Assembly: GCA_026873275.1 (NCBI GenBank) | Contig: JANTUC010000010.1 | Coordinates: 124,001-188,000 of the forward strand | DNA: 64,000 bases | Source of the DNA: Pseudopithomyces maydicus | Lineage: Eukaryota; Ascomycota; Dothideomycetes; Pleosporales; Didymosphaeriaceae | Direction: 5' to 3' | Shown: positions 1 through 12,490 of the stretch, one piece after another | Numbering within the stretch: position 1 is the stretch's first letter | Layout: each line of letters begins with the position of its first letter | Translations under genes and position numbers: made by a program | The notes under the pieces: model-generated | Database searches by the model: none | The model's input: only the letters and a program-made list of their open reading frames with translations | What the model was told of the DNA's origin: nothing

Positions 1-2081
1 GACATTGCGCACAGAATTGGTTCCAGAACAGGCGGGCAAAAGTGAAGCAGGATGCAAAGAAGCTGATGAACCAGCAGTACATGCAGATGGGCATATATCC
101 GCAACAGTCCATGCCCGGCGCCCCACAGATGCCCATGAACGTGCCCGCGACCATGGGACACTATCCCCAGCAGCACATGGACCAGACGCAATCGCACCTG
201 TCTGTCGCGCCCGGCTACTTCCCCGTGACCGCCGACATCAGCCCGGCCACAATACCAGTGCAGGGCATGGAGGGGCCGTCAGCCTTGGACATAGGGCCGG
301 CCCAGCAGCAGATGATGATCCCGCATTACGACTCGCAACAATCCCTCCGCTCCATCCCCGAGGCAGACCGGTCGACTTCGTACCATCCCAACGCTGTTCT
401 GCAACACTTCATGGCTGCCAGAGACGGGTCATCATATATGCAGACCGGCAATGTTTCCATGCAGCCTCAACCCCAGCAGAACTACGCTTTTGAAGGAAAC
501 ATGCCCAACGGTCTACCATCGGAGCAGCAATATTCCATGGCCGCGGATTATTCTGCCGTGAACAACATGCCCGAGGACGACCAGTGCAACTCGTTTAACG
601 AATACCTCTCCTACCTTCCGTACATATCGACCAAGCAGGACAACATACACATGAACCCAGGCTCCTTATCTACAGACGACTCACCTTTCTCCGGCACACA
701 ATCGAACGGCACAAACCCATCATCAGTAGAGCCAAACCCCGGTTCGGTTGCATCCCTCACGTCGAAATACTCGGGCTGGACTGACACGAATGGTGACATG
801 GAAAACAAGCAGGAGAACGACACTGAAGATCTCTTTTCCTACACTATGCCGCAGGCTTCGGTTTCGGACGCCAATTTTTGCTTCCCCAGTAACCAAGGCC
901 AGAACTTTTCCATGTATCAGCATTCTAATGCTTCTGCGCATGCCGTCCTATCATCACCACATCACAGCGGACGCTCACTCAGCACGGGTCCCACGGACTT
1001 TGAAGCACCCAACTTTGGAGATGACCTGTTCACAAGAAGAAACTCTTCTACGAGCAATCTCGCGTCGACCATCGAAGGAATTCACATTCAAAATAGCACA
1101 CCGGAGGGTTTCAAGTCGCCTATGCAGTCCAGTATCGCATCCCGGAGACAAAAGCGACCGACGGCTCTTAATTCCAATACCCTAAGGAGCGCATCTTACA
1201 GCGGCAGCATGCCTTCGCCTGGGAATAATAACAACAATGGGGACCACACCTTGAGGAGGATTCGCTCCTCTGGGATCGGAAACGCGGGCCGCGTACAAAA
1301 GCCCCAGCCAAGTTCAGCACAGCGTTCTCCCATGTCGCTGAGCTTTTCGGAGGCTGCATCATCCCCCAAGTTCCAGAGGACCATGTCATCATCCAGCATC
1401 ACCACCGTTGGTCATGGCGGGACTCGGGGCCCACCCACACCACAGACACCCAACGATCGGCCGTTCCCCTCCTGGCAATCAAACGCGGTATACCGCAATC
1501 CCCCATCGATGCCTGATCACAGTAGTCCTGAAAGTTTTGGGACAGGTTGGGTAGCAGATGCGGCAGCAGGAGGCCTCATGAATTCCGAGTCGCCCCCCTC
1601 GTTGGAGGCCGCACAATTGCACCAAGCGAGGCTTGGCACTGACATGTATCGAGATACACCGCCCCAGTCAGCACCGGCGACACAGCAGGGATTCCCAAAC
1701 AATAATCTCATGCAACCTCCGAAAATGAGAGCTGCGTTCCATTCGAGCACTGACCTAACTCTCCAGCACCCCAAGCCTAGCCACTTCAGACGGCCTTCGC
1801 TTCCAGTCGATGCCCAAGGACAGAACGAGGATCCAAGTGCCATGTACGCCTCTTCGTACGGAGGCTTCAAGTATGAGGATTTCAACACGATTCCTTTGAG
1901 CGGAATCCAGCACAATGTTCCTTTTGCACCACCGGTGTCCGCTATGCCAGACTTTTTAGTCAATCAATACGTTCCTCCTGGAGATGGTATCCACGGACAC
2001 ATGCGCAGGACGACGGCGCCCGAGGCCAAAAACTACATCTTCGCCAACCAAGGTCCGCGAGACTTCCGCACTTCTTCTTAA
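1..2081 (+). CDS. Homeobox transcription factor, 3' part (5' end outside window)
   Basis: This is the C-terminal part of a homeodomain protein. The reading frame is open from the window edge (first full codon at 3) to the stop at 2079-2081. The first residues read NWFQNRRAKVKQDAKK, which is the third (DNA-recognition) helix of a homeodomain, so most of the domain lies upstream of the window. The GTG at 42 is an internal valine and not a start. The remaining 680 or so residues are low-complexity, rich in Ser, Pro, Gln, Asn and Met, with no second domain visible. This is typical of long fungal homeobox regulators, which carry an N-terminal homeodomain and a disordered tail. Known fungal homeobox proteins control conidiation, fruiting-body formation or infection structures; which one this is cannot be told without the missing N-terminus. 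No frame breaks are seen. Confidence 0.9.
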   Translation, partial: HCAQNWFQNRRAKVKQDAKKLMNQQYMQMGIYPQQSMPGAPQMPMNVPATMGHYPQQHMDQTQSHLSVAPGYFPVTADISPATIPVQGMEGPSALDIGPAQQQMMIPHYDSQQSLRSIPEADRSTSYHPNAVLQHFMAARDGSSYMQTGNVSMQPQPQQNYAFEGNMPNGLPSEQQYSMAADYSAVNNMPEDDQCNSFNEYLSYLPYISTKQDNIHMNPGSLSTDDSPFSGTQSNGTNPSSVEPNPGSVASLTSKYSGWTDTNGDMENKQENDTEDLFSYTMPQASVSDANFCFPSNQGQNFSMYQHSNASAHAVLSSPHHSGRSLSTGPTDFEAPNFGDDLFTRRNSSTSNLASTIEGIHIQNSTPEGFKSPMQSSIASRRQKRPTALNSNTLRSASYSGSMPSPGNNNNNGDHTLRRIRSSGIGNAGRVQKPQPSSAQRSPMSLSFSEAASSPKFQRTMSSSSITTVGHGGTRGPPTPQTPNDRPFPSWQSNAVYRNPPSMPDHSSPESFGTGWVADAAAGGLMNSESPPSLEAAQLHQARLGTDMYRDTPPQSAPATQQGFPNNNLMQPPKMRAAFHSSTDLTLQHPKPSHFRRPSLPVDAQGQNEDPSAMYASSYGGFKYEDFNTIPLSGIQHNVPFAPPVSAMPDFLVNQYVPPGDGIHGHMRRTTAPEAKNYIFANQGPRDFRTSS

Positions 2082-3978
2082 CCCCAGTCCGAAAAACACC
2101 GGCGTTCGTTTTGAAAATCTGTTGATATGGGATATACCCGGAGATCTGCCTTGCTTGGTTTTCGATTTTACATATGCGCGCTTCATCAACAATGCATCAT
2201 CAGCCAGTTGCTCTGTCTATTCCAGAAGGGGCCCCCTTTGTTTACGGGCCGTTCGTTAGTGTATTCATCTCTCGGTGCAACTACAGCGACATTTTGGACG
2301 GGTCACGTCGTGCTGCGCCGCACGCTTGCACGCACGCATGCACGCACGTATCCGCATCCGCATCCTTTCTAGCCATCTTACTCGCTCTATTAACTTTTAA
2401 TGCGCGTTTCACATTTATTAACGCTTATTGCACTTTGGTTCCTTGTACATGGCGCCCGGGCGTGGGGAAAGCGAAATGGGGGGAAATATTTTTTTGGGAA
2501 TTTGGGATTTGGGAAACGGCACGGCACGGCACGGCAAACTGCACGGTACCAACGGGAAATTTTCGTGTTTCATAATGGCTTGATAACGGTCCAAACCACT
2601 TTACGACTTTACCTGTTTTATTTTCTCTCTCTATTTTTTTTATTTATACTACACTGGAACACTCCTTGAGATCTGGGATTCTGGGGTTCGAGATTTTGGC
2701 TTTGCTTTGCTTTGCTTTGCTTGCGAGCGGAAGCGGAAGCGAGGCGAAGCGGAAGAAGGCTACATACCACCACATACCACCTACCTACTTATACTGTAAT
2801 GTCACGCGCAACAATCAAGCGGTCGGGGAAACGGAAAGGGAGGGTTCAAGCCACGTACGTTATTACGACGGGGAATAATCCCCTTTCCGACTCGTTAATG
2901 TCTCTCTTTGGTTTAATTGGTACCGTTTTATGGTCCCTTTTTTTTGCATCTCATCTCATCTTAATGTGTGCGTTGTTTGTTTGTTTGTCTGTTTTCGGCA
3001 CAGCGCTCGGCGATGGGGGCGCTATCTACATACCTTCCTACCTACGCGTGTGTATGTGTTGTGTTGTGTTGTGTGTTGCGTGTGCGTGCGTGCGTGCGTG
3101 TCTACGTGTTGTAGGAGTAGGTGTAGGAACGAGTAGGAACGACTAGGTATGAATTGCATGCATCGGATGCGGTGATGCCACTATATGCGTATGTAAATGA
3201 TGAGGGATGGATGGATGGATGGATAGGTCCTGGGGAGGAGAGGAGAGGGAGGAGGACAATTGGATAAGGCGACAGGTTAGATAATTCGCAGCCGACTCGA
3301 TCGAACGACGAGGCTGCTGGGATCTAGCATGCGTACGTATGTACACCATCGCGACCGATGGGAATTGAGGATGTGGGAATCTTCCATGTTGCTTGTTGCG
3401 TCTTGTGCTTGAGCTTGAGCTTGAACTTGCGTGTGGGCACAAAAGTCCATGACAAAGTGCCCTTTTTGCTCGCCTGTTTTGCCACGCTCCCTATACATGT
3501 GTGTCTCCATAGGTAGGTATTTACTTACTTACCTGCCCTACCTACCTACCTACTCTACCGACATATGTACATACGCCACATACCAAACCTACCTCCCATC
3601 GGAACCAATCCCCCGATACATAATCTAGCGGAAACCCCGTCTTCAAGCTAAGTACTTAGCAGCGTTGCTTAGTTTTGGTTTTGGTTTTGGTTTTATTTAG
3701 ATAGCTAGCCACCGAGACGAGGGCCCGATGTCCGCTCGTCCTGTTCGTTTAGAGAACTGGGCTGCGCTAGGGTATCTATGTATGGAGGCACGCTGGGAGG
3801 GACGCTGCGTCCTGTGTAGATCGGTGTGCTATGTATATATAGAGAGAGAGACGGTTATGTGTTTACATATACATGTAAGCGTCTACCCAGACACGCGGCA
3901 AGACTCCAGCGCAAGAACTTGTATACATATGTAGCGTAGCGTAACGTAACGTAACATAACATACATGTATACAAACAC

Positions 3979-4026
3979 ATACCTACCTACCTACCTATCT
4001 ATCTGCATACATACATACATACATAG
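3979..4026. repeat. Tetranucleotide microsatellite (ACCT/ATCT/ACAT)
   Basis: Successive blocks of CTAC/ACCT, ATCT and ACAT units are directly visible. It belongs to the repeat-rich tract downstream of the homeobox gene. Confidence 0.85.
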
Positions 4027-4412
4027 ATACCAAACCCCCAACACCCCAACCACACAAACACATGCGAACCGAGGAATCGATGGCGCGCACAACGTGTTCC
4101 ATACAAACACACCACACCATGCATGCACCGTGGAACGTGAAACATGCACGAGCGGTAGGGTGAGCGAGCGCGCTGCTAAGCGAGGTCACTTGCGACGACG
4201 GCGTGGTGCGGGTGCGCTGGCTGGTGGGCTGGGAGCCGAGTACATGCGGCGCTTTATGTACGTATGGACATGGACATGGACATGCAGGGCTGGCTGGGAA
4301 AAGAGGAGGGGAGGGAGGGTTGGTGGTGCGAGATGGGGTGCATGGGATGAGATTAGATGTACATACGTAGGGTGGATGACGGTGCGAGGTAGGAGGGGAG
4401 AGGCGCGGTAAG

Positions 4413-4455
4413 CGTGTGTGTATGTATGTATGTATGTATCTATCTATCTATCTAC

Positions 4456-4487
<32 letters not shown>

Positions 4488-4488
4488 G
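4413..4488. repeat. Compound microsatellite (GT, GTAT, ATCT, GTGTAT units)
   Basis: Consecutive runs of GT, GTAT, ATCT and GTGTAT units, about 75 bp in all, are readable directly in the sequence. Confidence 0.85.
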
Positions 4489-6688
4489 AAAGCGTACATG
4501 TGTATAGAATCACCCTCGTGATCTATACGTAAATACGAGGGTGGCGGTGGGACGTTGTGATCATCGTTTTACATGCGTATTATGTAAGGCATGGGTTTCT
4601 GGTGAGACTTGGATTCTGGGATGGAGAATGGTGGTCTGGTCGGGATGTGGAGGGAACGATGCTAGGGTCGTCCGTCGTTGTAAGTGTGTTGAGGCTAAGA
4701 AGTAGTGTACCAGTTTACCAATCGGAGGCTGGACTGGTGGGTTTGTTTTAGTGGGGAGAGGTTTTCCATACGATACGGTGGGTACGGCATGTTGCTGTTC
4801 TGATTTTTTTTTTTTTTTTCACATGCTTGCTTGTTTGTACTGTATGTGAGTTGTCGCCGTACGTACGTAGAAGGGTTGGTTTCCTTATCTCTTACTCTCT
4901 TAATGCGAAACATTTTCCGGATTCATCCATCTACCTATCTCCCGACTATCCCCTTCCACACTGGCGTCTTTCCAGAACCCTACCCTACCCTACCACCTTA
5001 GCTGCCAGCGCTTCCCTCGCTTACCTCCTAGCCCAACCCTAAAACTCTGTCGCCATGTCCCTCCCCCTCGTCATGCGCTAAACCCACATCCCTCCCTCTC
5101 CCCCACTCCTTAACACACGTCAATCTGTCCGTCTACTGTAACTAACATCCCATCTCCCCCGACCCGATCCAATCGGTCGATTCAACGGCTTTCTTTCCTA
5201 ATCTCCTAGCTCAAAGCACACTCCGCTCCGCCACCTCGGCACCCCTCCCCTCCCTGCCCCTCCGCGGAGCCGCACGTGAAAAATGAAAATTAGATAGAAA
5301 AAAAATAGGGGCGAGGAGTTTGGGTAGAAGGCGTGGCGCAGTCAAGTCACCCATGGTAACGTTCGTTAGAGCGCCACGATTAAGTCAGGGACAGTGGGGA
5401 TCGCGGATGTAGATACGATAAGGGAATAGCATGGTTGTGGACCTGGGCATTTGGTTACTAATAGTTGGGATTTAGGTATGTCTGTCGGGATCTCCGAGGG
5501 TTAGGTCGTAGTGTCGAAGTGTAAATGGTGTGAGGTGGGGGTGCTGAGTAGTGGCGGTGCTGAGTAGTGCCGAGGTGGTGGGCTGAGATTTTGTGGATGA
5601 GGTTTTGTGGATGGGGAAGTGTGATTGTGATTAGTATGGTTTTAGGTTTAGGGAGAGTGGGAGTGGGTTGGTGCAAGACGGTGAGTAATCAAGTGTCTTG
5701 CTTCAGTCTGTCTTTGGTCATGCGAAGTGTGTTGTTTTGTGTTTTGTGTTTTTGAACAAGTCGTAGCTGAGTATGAGCTGACTAGAAAAGAATGGATGGC
5801 AAATAACTGTTCTCCCCTCTTGTGACGGTATAAAAACTTGCGTACATAAAGACTGAGTCAAAAGGTATATGCGAAGTGCAGGCGCATTGCTTTAGAAACC
5901 GGTAGACTGGGTGACGATAGAGAGCAAGAGGGCCTTGAGAAGACATACCGACCTTCCATGGAGTTTGAAGCAAAAGATAATTCCTTGAGCGATCGACAAA
6001 AGAGTAGTCCGTAAATGTAAGAGGAACCTGGTTCAATGCTACTTATACCGTACGCAATTTGCACAGCGTACAACTAATTGAATCGCATCCCTGTCTCTCT
6101 TTGCGAATATGATCAAATACAAATCCAACGATGGATTGGTATCTAGCACATGCAGCAAATTAAACTTACCAGAAAATGCACATGTGATCGCGTCCTTGAA
6201 AATACATGGAACGGATGCAGAAACGACAATCTTGGCCTCAGTTCGTGAGCTAAATATTTAGAGAAGTGTCGTTTATTGCTAAATTCTGCTGACTACCTCG
6301 TTTAGAATCACATCTGCTGCAAACACCTGAAAATAAGCGAGAAATTACTTCGCCCCCAACGTGTTCAAAAAATTCAAAATGAGAAGTGTCTTTGGATCGA
6401 CCTAAAACTATACAAGTGTGGTTCTCATGTAAGACGTGCACGTGCAACAACCACATCGCTGGCCAAAAGGGGTATAGTCCTATTAACGTATACTAGGGAG
6501 AGTCTCTTCAGCCTCACACGGAAATAACATACCAAGCTTCATAGTACGGACGTTTTGGTATAACACTCTGTTCTCGTTCAGCCGCAGTGTTAAATGATGC
6601 CGTATATCTGTAACTATATAATCTTCTTTCTTCTCTGTTGTAGAGTGACATCCAGTCCTCAAACATCCTGCTCATTCTGACATCAACC

Positions 6689-8653
6689 ATGTATTTCAAT
6701 ACAGTCACTACCTTCTTACTCATTGGGCTGGGTGTCGCCTACAAACTGCCGGACTCTGGCACCCTTGGGAGACCCCCCAAGCACAGGCCGAATTTCATTA
6801 TTATCATGACGGATGATCAGGACCTGCACTTGAATTCACTAGACTACCAGCCAGCCGTGCAGAAGTACTTTGCTAAGGAAGGGACATTCTATCAAAAGCA
6901 CTATGTCACCATGGCGCAATGCTGTCCTTCTCGCGTCTCGCTCATGACTGGCATGGCCGGTCACAACACCAACGTCACAGACGTCTTTCCTCCTTATGGT
7001 AAGTGTCTTGACCAACTCCACTAATCGTATCTAACTTTTTCAGGCGGCTACCCTAAATTCATTGCCGAGGGTTTCAACGACAACTATCTGCCTGTTTGGT
7101 TGCAGCAAGCTGGATACAACACATACTACACTGGCAAATTCCTCAATTCTCACGATCTTACCAATTATAACAAGCCTTTCCCGAATGGTTGGACGGGCTC
7201 TGATTGTAGGTAAAACTTCGTGATGTCATGGTCATGCCACTGATTTGTATAGTCCTACTTGATCCCTACACGTATCGCTACTACAATGCTACACTGCAGC
7301 GTAACAAGGAGCCTCCGAAGAGTTTCCCAGGAGAGTACAATACGGATTTGATCTCTGACAGAGCCATCGGATTTCTGGAAGAAGCTGCTGCTGCTGATGA
7401 TGCACCGTTCTTCATTGGCGTCATGCCAATTGGTCCTCATACAGAAACGGTCGTGCCGGAACATCCTGGAGAAAATGATCTCCCCATCTTTCTGCCTCCC
7501 GTGCCTGCCGAACGCCACAAAGATCTCTACCAGGGCGTCAAGATTCCACGCACAGACAACTTCAACCCTGAGAAGGTAAGTCTCATTAATCTTTTTGACT
7601 GCGAATAGCGATACTGACAGGTAGTAGCCGAGCGGTGGTAGCTACGTGAAAGCTCTCCCACGCCAGAACGATACCGTTGTTGCATACAACGATGAGTTCT
7701 ACCGCCTTCGCTTGGCTTCCCTCGCCGCAGTCGACGACCTGGTCACGGCGGTTTTTGACAAGCTAGAAGAACTGGATCTACTCGACAACACATATGTCAT
7801 CTATACATCGGACAACGGTTTCCACATGGGCCAGCATCGCCAAGACCCTGGAAAGTCCTGTGCATACGAGGAAGATGTTAACGTTCCCATGTTCATCCGT
7901 GGTCCGGATGTGCCAAAGGAAAAGAACATTACACTCCCAACGACTCACACTGATATCGTTCCAACCATCTTCAAATTGGCAGGGATCCCTCTGTTGAAGC
8001 AATTCGATGGGACCCCGATGCCGATCAGCGCGAAGGATCAGGCGGAGGCGAAAACCGAGCATGTCAACATTGAACTTTGGGGAGCTAACCTCGGGGAGGG
8101 CGAGATGCGCATTCCGGTGCCGACTTTGCTCAATACCTATAAGGCGCTTCGTATCGTTGCCGAGGATTACGAGTTCACTTACATCGTCTGGTGCACGAAC
8201 GAGCATGAGCTGTACGATATGAAGGTAAGATCGCCCAATGTTTCGTATCAACTAACAGTACTGATTATGCCACAGAAAGACCCAGGACAAATGAACAACC
8301 TATGGGACACCATTGGTTCCGCATCTCCCAACGGCACCGCCTCTAACAGCACGGTCGAGGAAACCGGTGACAGCGACACGGCATGCGGTTTCCCTCTTTC
8401 AAGGCTCCAGCCACGTCTCGATGCACTCTTGATGGTGTTGAAGTCGTGCAAGGGATCAGTCTGCATCAAACCTTGGGAAACGCTGCATCCACTTGGGAAT
8501 ATCAAGTCTCTCAAAGACGCGATGGATCCCGAGCTGGATGAGTTCTATGCTTCTCAACCGAAAATCTCGTTCTCGGAGTGTGCGATGGGGTACTTTCCTT
8601 GGGTAGAGGGACCTCAGAGGGCGATTCCATTTATACCGCGGGGAATGACGTAG
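6689..8653 (+). CDS. Secreted arylsulfatase (type I sulfatase)
   Basis: Predicted to hydrolyse sulfate esters of aromatic or phenolic compounds after secretion, with a role in sulfur scavenging. Five exons: 6689-6998, 7044-7205, 7253-7575, 7628-8224 and 8276-8653. The introns are 45-52 nt, and the joined length is 1770 nt (589 aa). Residues 1-18 form a hydrophobic signal peptide. NFIIIMTDDQD (about 35-45) is the N-terminal metal-binding strand. CCPSR at 78-82 is the sulfatase signature, with Cys78 expected to become formylglycine, and YTSDNGFHMGQH in exon 4 supplies further metal ligands. The family block TDIVPTIFKLAGI is present. The last intron (8225-8275, 51 nt, with ACTAAC) has no stop and keeps frame, so its retention would add 17 residues just after EHELYDMK. 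No frame break is needed. Family assignment is firm; substrate is not known. Confidence 0.92.
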
Positions 8654-9047
8654 TTGAGAAGTGTTGTATCTCATTGGTTTGGAGTCACGGATAAAGCGAT
8701 AGTGGGTAGTTATAGATGAATTGCGGGAATTATTGGGAATTCAGTCGTACTTAATATAAATTTCTGTAGTAGTTGTAAACGTATAGAGAGATTACTATTT
8801 CGCATATTTGAAATGAGGAAGCATTGCTCACAACGAGGAATTTGGTCTATGAATCGGGTTTTTATCAATCTACTCAACCTACTGTGCTGTCTTTCATTTC
8901 ACCAGCAGAAACTATTACGTAGAATAGTAATTACATCCTACCTTACACTTGTAATTGCGGATTATCTTTCTATTGGATACTCAGTGATCGCAGCGACCAG
9001 CTACCAACGATATTTATCTTCAGATCCTGGCTCTTTTCAACCTAATT
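8654..9047. other. Intergenic, convergent 3' ends
   Basis: About 390 bp between the convergent arylsulfatase and F-box genes. It is AT-rich and probably holds both 3' UTRs. No gene or clear repeat is seen. Confidence 0.6.
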
Positions 9048-10690
9048 TCAGTCCCGAAATCTTATACGGATATCCCACTCGTCATAATATTGTTCAACCC
9101 CTCTAATCACCTCAGAATCACTCCAAATCGGTTGACCTGACTCATAACCTGGTGCGTAGAGCAGTTTTTTGGGGCGTTTGCACTCATGCCTCCAAACTTT
9201 CATTTCGACACCCTCTCTATGTAGATGCTCGACAAGGCGCCGAATGGTATCTTCTCCACGTGGTGATAATTTCCTCAAACAAGCGTGCCCAGTTCTCATG
9301 GAATAGCGTGGTATTTTCCCATCTCCATATACTCTCTCGGAGGATGAATAGGATTCCACGAAGTCAACGTGAAAGCTGAGCTCCTTGAGGCTCTTGATCT
9401 TGAAAAATGCTCCCATCAAGGTAGTGTAGAATATTGGCTGTTCGGCATATTTCTCGTAAAGGCCGAGGAAATCATCTAGGTGTGTCATGCTTTGGTGCTT
9501 TGAGCGAAACCAACTCTTAACATTCGTGAGCTCGAGCGAGCGTAAATTTGGTGGTAGAGACTGATCTAAATTGAGCATGCTGATCTCTTCTTCTGGAAGA
9601 GGGTTTCCTATTAGTAGTTCGTAATCAATTATCAATTTGACGAGCTTTGTATGGCCTCCAAGACTAAACCTCTGACCGGGAGACGGCTGCATACCCCGAC
9701 TGATGCGAAAATTGGACATCTCAAGCTCTTCTAATCCGGGAAGGTGCTTGACGATTGCATTTGTTATACCGTTGGTTCTTTTCCCATAGTCACAGCTAAT
9801 GGCAAGACGACCTGGTACGCCCGCAGGCAGCTCTCCATACCCATACGGTTTAGAACGGGGTGGTATCCGATTGATCAAGAGCCGTTTCAGATGCCACAAA
9901 CACGACCTTTGTATTACCTGTTCGATTTCATCTATGGAAGTGTTCACATTGTAGATAGTTAATGTATGAAGCGTTGTACCGAGGCCAGGGTGTAGCCAAT
10001 CATCCAGTCGACTGTCATACAGTTTCTTTACAGACACATGGCGCAGACTATTACTAATGGGTATGACCGAATCATATGAGTCTATGAGGTGACGCAGAAA
10101 ACCGCCATAGTTGTAACCTTCCACACCGAGGGAAAAACTTTCTAGCCTTTGGAAAGGGGAGGTGAGCCTTGATTGTCGGGAGCTAATCGCCAATTATGGC
10201 CTAGAATCAAGCGTGTCACTATGAATCTGTCGAAGGTGTCTTTTGCAAAATCCAAATTAAGCTCTTGTAAGTTTGTAGTTAAGTAGAGTATCAAGGTAAG
10301 GCTCTTATCGGAAGTGTCCCAACAAGCTGGCCTTTTCATGTACGAATGCTCAGAAACATGGTAGGGTAGAGATCTCGATACTAGTCTGGCCAATGATCGT
10401 ATCTGATCATGTTGTGTTTTGGACATTTTGAAAAGTGCCGGTCCTGAATAGCTTTCACGCGCTTGGAAACTGAAGCTTCGTACATGTCGAATAAGTTTCT
10501 CACGGGTTAATAGCGTCGAAAGTAGACAAGGAAGTCGACCAGATTGACTAATCTTGATATCTCTATACAAATATTCCTCAATAATATTTCGCCAGTAATT
10601 CGAAACAAGTGACAAGTGGCTCAAGTCTCGATTATTTAAACGTTCGATGATATCAACGTGAAGCTCTGTAGCAAGCTTGGATAGTGACAT
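9048..10690 (-). CDS. F-box protein, frame broken by one base
   Basis: Putative substrate-recognition subunit of an SCF ubiquitin ligase. The N-terminus (LATELHVDIIERL followed by LSHLSLVSNYWRNI) matches the F-box consensus. The rest contains leucine-rich stretches such as TTNLQELNLDF and LRSLELTNV, consistent with irregular leucine-rich repeats. The frame starting at 10690 runs into a stop near 10142, while a second frame continues from about 10190 to 9048. No acceptable intron joins them. One extra C on the coding strand in the four-base run at 10156-10159 fuses them as ...NQGSPP-PFQRLESF..., giving 1644 nt (547 aa). This is either a sequencing error or a genuine pseudogene. F-box genes are fast-evolving and dispensable, so real decay is more plausible here than for the other broken genes of the window. 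Confidence 0.8.
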
Positions 10691-11221
10691 GGCGAATTTC
10701 GGGTTAGTCGCAACGAAAAAAAGTCCCGTGTAATACCTTGTTCTCTGGACGATACTTGTACATTGCTCGCCCTGGACGATTGTGTTTGCATGTTGATTGA
10801 TAGCATCACGTTGTGAATAGAAAACAGGTGCAGTGGATCAACTGATTGAATGAAAACGCAAATGAAGAGAAGATTTTTCCCTTTCGGTAGCGAAAAATGG
10901 TGTACATAAAGTATTGTTGGTTGACATAATCAGCAGGACTCTCTCGGCTTGACTATTGCGTGGTAAAACGCTTGCTTGATCGAATTTTCTAGCATAGCCA
11001 GCATGCAGGCTTCAATCACATAGATAGCATGGGCATTCAAAATATTCTATTGATCAAAATCTCAAAAATTTCGATAACGCATGAGGACATCGAGTTTAGC
11101 GGGTCATAAAATCGTAAAGAGTACGTAGAACCCGCCGAGCCAAGACATCCCGACGCTAACAACGAAGCTCCATTACATCTTCCACCCCAGCACCCATCCC
11201 AACCTCCAAACCCCCACCACA
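10691..11221. other. Shared divergent promoter region, F-box gene / ATP10
   Basis: About 530 bp upstream of both the F-box gene (-) and ATP10 (+). No RNA gene or repeat is recognised. The 60 bp before the ATP10 start is rich in C and A, as is common in fungal 5' leaders. Confidence 0.5.
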
Positions 11222-12249
11222 ATGCTCCAACCACGAATAACGCGCCAAATCGCGCGCACCGTCCTCAATTCCCCCTCGCCATGCCTCCGCTACGAATCCC
11301 TCACCCTCCTCCACCCAACCCGCAAACTCACCACCTCCGCTCCCCTCCGCAAACCTACTCCCCAGCCACCACCACAACCTTCGCCTTCCCCCGCAGCCAA
11401 AGATGACGAAACCTTCGTCCCCCGGCCCCTCGGCCGCCCCATCGGCTTCTCCGCGCCTCCCCACCCGGGCGAGAACTCGGGGCTCGCCCCCAAGAAAAAG
11501 GACTACTCGGGCATGACCATGTCGGAGCGCAACCTGGCCAAGCGCGCGGACCTCGTCGAGAAGTGGGGCACCAACTACTTCCGGGACTTTAAGAACATCC
11601 GCAAGTACCGCGAGGGGAAGACGTTTGTGGCGAATCCGCGCATCTTCAAGAAGGAGGTTGCCATGTACTTTCCGAATTTGCATGGGGATACGCTGGAGGA
11701 GGGGGCCAAGGGGAAGGGCAGGGATACCACGGATGTGCTGAAGGGGAAGGTTAGCGTGGTGAGGTTGTATAGTAGTGCGTGGGGGAGGCGCAGGTGGAGA
11801 GTTTCACGGGGAGGAAGGAGAATCCGGGGTTGTGGGAGGTGTTGGAGGGGGCGCCGGGGATTGCGCAGACGGTGGATGTGAATGTTGAGGAGAATACGAT
11901 GAAGGCGTGGATTATTGCCATGTTTAGCTGGAAGCAGCGGTTGGTGAGGAAGAAAGAGGAGTGGGCGAGGTACTTTGTGGTGAGGAGGGGGATGAATCAG
12001 ATGGTGAGGGAGAGCATTGGAGCGCTGAACGGAAGGGTGGGGTATGTGTATCTTGTGGATGATGAGTGCAAGATTCGGTGGGCTGGGAGCGCAAATGCCG
12101 AGGGAACAGAAAAAGAGGATTTGGTGAGGGGTCTGAGGAGATGTGTGGAAGAGGCCAAGAATCCCGCGCCACCAAGTGCGAAGCTGAAAGTGCGGAGCAA
12201 GATTCCCAGTGCTGGGGCTACAGCACCAGCGGCAGCTGCTGCAGCATGA
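11222..12249 (+). CDS. ATP10: Mitochondrial ATPase complex assembly factor ATP10, frame broken by one base
   Basis: ATP10 is an inner-membrane chaperone that helps assemble subunit 6 of the F1Fo ATP synthase. Residues 1-40 (MLQPRITRQIARTVL..., basic and hydroxylated, no acids) form a mitochondrial presequence. The ATP10 core follows: SGMTMSERNLAKRADLVEKW, then NYFRDFKNIRKYREGKTF, and the conserved GKVSVVRLYSSAWG block. The start frame then turns into nonsense. The continuing frame begins GEAQVESFTG and runs through NPGLWEVLEG and WIIAMFSWKQRLVRK to the stop at 12247-12249. One extra G in the five-G run at 11781-11785 joins SSAWG to EAQVESF and gives 342 aa, normal for the family. Both halves belong to ATP10, so the identity is secure; the break is probably an assembly error. 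Confidence 0.93.
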
Positions 12250-12490
12250 AAGACTAACCCGCTCAGAACATGTATAGATATGTAAGATGGACCAATTGTA
12301 CTCATAGGAATGATTTGATACCAGGAAGCCCTCGCAAGGGATATGTAGACATAGTTGTACAACAGAAGACGGACACCCGGCCTGATCCAAAATATGACCG
12401 TAACAAAAATGCTGTTCATAAGGATATCCGCACGCTCCGAACGCCAATAACAATAGAGTCTCATAGGAATGACGTCGGTGTTTCCGACAT

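Larger units (their letters stand above)
2082..6688. other. Long non-coding stretch with microsatellites
   Basis: No convincing gene is visible on either strand. The first part must contain the 3' UTR of the homeobox gene. From about 2.9 to 4.5 kb the DNA is dominated by simple repeats (GTGT, ACCT, ACAT, GTAT and ATCT units). Roughly 4.9-5.3 kb is pyrimidine-rich, and 5.4-6.7 kb is less repetitive and leads into the arylsulfatase gene. Open frames here are short, overlap one another and look like no protein family. Confidence 0.6.

Noticed and set aside
4979..5000. CCCTA repeats resembling telomere sequence
   Set aside because: The unit is CCTAC/CCCTA, not the fungal CCCTAA hexamer. The run is short and the region is internal.
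10142..10193. An intron joining the two F-box frames
   Set aside because: The only nearby GT (GTGACA) gives introns that are too short or of the wrong phase; a one-base addition explains the junction better.
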